Below, piece after piece: positions 62,955-64,000 of a stretch of 64,000 bases of DNA. How positions within the stretch are numbered: position 1 is the first letter of the stretch; each line of letters begins with the position of its first letter. The stretch is from Thermocaproicibacter sp041859875 (GTDB lineage Bacteria > Bacillota > Clostridia > Oscillospirales > Acutalibacteraceae): NCBI GenBank assembly GCA_041859875.1, contig JBFLFY010000010.1, positions 6,049 to 70,048 of the forward strand, read 5' to 3'. Made by a program: the position numbers and the translations under genes. The notes beneath the pieces are model-generated. The model was given only the letters and a program-made list of their open reading frames with translations. It ran no database searches and was not told the origin of the DNA.

Positions 62955-63344
62955 TTGAAAAAGAATCTTTCCTTATTTCTTACAGGCGGTACACTTTACC
63001 CGCTTTGTGAAATTTTGTGCAGAGGAAGAACGGACTTTTCCATGGCGCTTGCAGGCGGGACCTGTTTCTGCCTGATTGACCGTGTATGCAACCACAAACT
63101 GTGTGGAAAACCGCTTTCAGTCAAATGTTTTGCCGGCTCCAGTATTATCACGGCTGTGGAGTTTGGCACTGGCGTTGTTGTAAATCTGATGCTTAAAATG
63201 AATGTGTGGGACTATTCAAAAATGCCAATGAATATTATGGGGCAGGTCTGCCTACCGTTTTCAATTCTGTGGTATGCAGCCACCATACCGGTCATGCTGT
63301 TATGCACACTTTTCGACCGGGCTTTTTTGCGGGTGCGAACCTAA
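62955..63344 (+). CDS. CmpB-like putative ABC transporter permease (PF06541)
   Basis: 129-residue membrane protein with about four helices. Motifs are GGTLYPLCEILCRGRTDF, AVEFGTGVVVNLMLKMNVWD and GQVCLPFSILWYAA, which identify the short CmpB-like family common in Clostridia. Function unknown. The start is TTG with GGAGGTGAAAAAGG upstream. A terminator follows, so it is a single gene. Confidence 0.9.
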   Translation: MKKNLSLFLTGGTLYPLCEILCRGRTDFSMALAGGTCFCLIDRVCNHKLCGKPLSVKCFAGSSIITAVEFGTGVVVNLMLKMNVWDYSKMPMNIMGQVCLPFSILWYAATIPVMLLCTLFDRAFLRVRT

Positions 63345-63349
63345 AGTGG

Positions 63350-63381
63350 AAAGAGTTCCGGAAAGCGGAACTCTTTTTCCA
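63350..63381 (+). terminator. Terminator after the CmpB-like gene
   Basis: AAAGAGTTCCG/CGGAACTCTTT stem with a GAAAG loop, then TTTTCC. Confidence 0.9.
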
Positions 63382-63511
63382 TATTCAGCTACGAAAAGAG
63401 TAGAAATGATATTTTTTTGCTCTTTATCATTGACATCCCTATGCAAAGTATGATATTATGAATATCGCACTTGCAAAGTATGTGTGTAGTTTTGCTTTTG
63501 TATGCATTGTT

Positions 63512-63600
63512 GGAGAGGTGTCCGAGTGGTTTATGGAGCCAGTCTTGAAAACTGGTGATCCCGCAAGGGACCAAGAGTTCGAATCTCTTCCTCTCCGCCA
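63512..63600 (+). tRNA. tRNA-Ser (anticodon UGA)
   Basis: 89 nt. Acceptor GGAGAGG/CCTCTCC, discriminator G and encoded CCA. Anticodon stem CCAGT/ACTGG with loop CTTGAAA, anticodon TGA at 63546-63548. A variable arm of the class II type (GATCCCGCAAGGGAC) and T-arm AGAGTTCGAATCTCT confirm serine. Confidence 0.97.
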
Positions 63601-63635
63601 TTTAAAATATTAAAAGTTTTTTATTCACCAACTAT

Positions 63636-63725
63636 GGAGAAATACCCAAGTGGTGAAGGGGCTCCCCTGCTAAGGGAGTAGGTCGCGAAAGCGGCGCGAG
63701 AGTTCAAATCTCTCTTTCTCCGCCA
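63636..63725 (+). tRNA. tRNA-Ser (anticodon GCU)
   Basis: 90 nt. Acceptor GGAGAAA/TTTCTCC, discriminator G and encoded CCA. Anticodon stem CTCCC/GGGAG with loop CTGCTAA, anticodon GCT at 63669-63671. It has a long variable arm (TAGGTCGCGAAAGCGGCGC) and T-arm AGAGTTCAAATCTCT. Confidence 0.97.
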
Positions 63726-63730
63726 GAATT

Positions 63731-63776
63731 AAAGCCCGCATGAGTACTGAAAGTCCAGTATTCTTGCGGGTTTTCT
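63731..63776 (+). terminator. Terminator after the tRNA-Ser pair
   Basis: CCCGCA/TGCGGG base stem with an inner GTACTG/CCAGTA pairing, followed by TTTTCT. Confidence 0.8.
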
Positions 63777-63829
63777 CATGTTTTGGATAAGAACCGTTCG
63801 GAATGAATATGAGCCATAAAGAACTTTTT

Positions 63830-63851
63830 AAGTAGGCAAAAAGTAGGCAAA
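63830..63851. repeat. Tandem 11-bp direct repeat next to tRNA-Ser
   Basis: AAGTAGGCAAA is present twice in a row (63830-63840 and 63841-63851), followed by AAAAATAAG. It lies between the tRNA terminator and the tail of an inward gene and could belong to an integration site. Confidence 0.7.
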
Positions 63852-63888
63852 AAAATAAGTCCCCACCAGCCAATCGGCCAGCGGGGAT
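63850..63888 (-). terminator. Terminator of the partial gene at the right edge
   Basis: Minus strand ATCCCCGCTGGCC and GGCTGGTGGGGAC form a stem with wobble pairs, followed by TTATTTTTTT. Confidence 0.75.
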
Positions 63889-63893
63889 ATGTA

Positions 63894-64000
63894 TTATTTC
63901 TTGTCCTCTTGCTCCTGCAGTTTTTTCTCGAGTTCCATTACCTGCAAACATAGAAAATTCTGATTTTCAATTATTGCTTTCAGATTCTCATTAATCCAGT
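63894..64000 (-). CDS. C-terminal fragment of a coiled-coil protein (5' end outside window)
   Basis: The minus-strand frame is open from the window edge to a TAA at 63894. The visible 35 residues end in ENQNFLCLQVMELEKKLQEQ, a Lys/Glu/Gln-rich amphipathic helix. Composition is more AT-rich than the rest of the window. No family can be named. A terminator follows. It may belong to an element inserted beside tRNA-Ser. Confidence 0.55.
   Translation of the reverse strand, partial: WINENLKAIIENQNFLCLQVMELEKKLQEQEDKK

Noticed and set aside
63389..63951. Open frames antisense to the two tRNA-Ser genes (with RFEL-type peptide ends)
   Set aside because: They are artefacts of tRNA sequence that recur in databases; the tRNA structures are unambiguous.

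Overview
The window (64 kb, roughly 50% GC) looks like a chromosomal segment of a low-GC-lineage but GC-balanced anaerobic Clostridia member. The likeliest family is Oscillospiraceae/Ruminococcaceae, near the Caproiciproducens-type fermenters; that placement is inference from gene content (DUF1836, DUF1540, DUF1858 and CmpB-like proteins, a fused type-I CoA-transferase, a CBS/DRTGG pyrophosphatase, a T-box leader) and not from a marker alignment. Strong AGGAGG-type ribosome binding sites, TTGACA/TATAAT promoters and frequent TTG starts fit this group. No rRNA, CRISPR array, insertion sequence or complete prophage is visible.

Layout. 1-10.8 kb is housekeeping: a partial AraC regulator, a DUF1836 protein, asnB, murE-murF, a radical SAM enzyme, a methyltransferase, a YgjP-like metallopeptidase and the rpsB-tsf operon. 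11.2-14.6 kb is a T-box-controlled ABC importer of the TrpXYZ type, with a UGG specifier and a second in-frame start followed by tandem Trp codons. 14.6-28.6 kb is mixed metabolism: EamA transporter, nitroreductase, flavodoxin, HAD phosphatase, adenine deaminase, Mrp ATPase, gpsA, an XRE regulator broken by a nonsense codon, a four-gene mnmA-cysteine desulfurase-WYL-MYG1 operon and an MFS transporter.

28.7-40.1 kb is a surface polysaccharide locus. It has a Wzy-type polymerase, a Wzz-like protein fused to a degenerate tyrosine-kinase domain, a GT2, a GT4 and two copies of a paired GT-like/GT4 module. No initiating phosphoglycosyltransferase or Wzx flippase is in view. 40.2-43.7 kb holds rqcH, a Nif3-like gene, trmK and a DUF1858 gene. 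43.9-45.9 kb is a secreted GH25 lysozyme with about five 84-residue C-terminal repeats. 46.3-50.7 kb has a CoA-transferase and an MBOAT/DHHW pair that probably O-acetylates a surface polymer, behind a promoter whose spacer is a perfect 16-bp palindrome.

50.9-62.8 kb has a CBS/DRTGG pyrophosphatase, a MarR regulator with a SlyA-like operator driving an asymmetric heterodimeric ABC exporter, a copper ATPase carrying a C-terminal HMA domain with its own start signal, a C39-like lipoprotein, an HD hydrolase and a PepV-like dipeptidase. The right end carries two tRNA-Ser genes (UGA, GCU), then a tandem 11-bp repeat and the tail of an unrelated coiled-coil gene, which may be the edge of an integrated element.

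I did not find a clearly undescribed multi-gene system. The most unusual points are the dual tryptophan-sensing leader, the pseudo-BY-kinase in the duplicated glycosyltransferase locus, the possible internal start for a CopZ-like peptide, and the palindrome-spaced promoter of the acylation pair.
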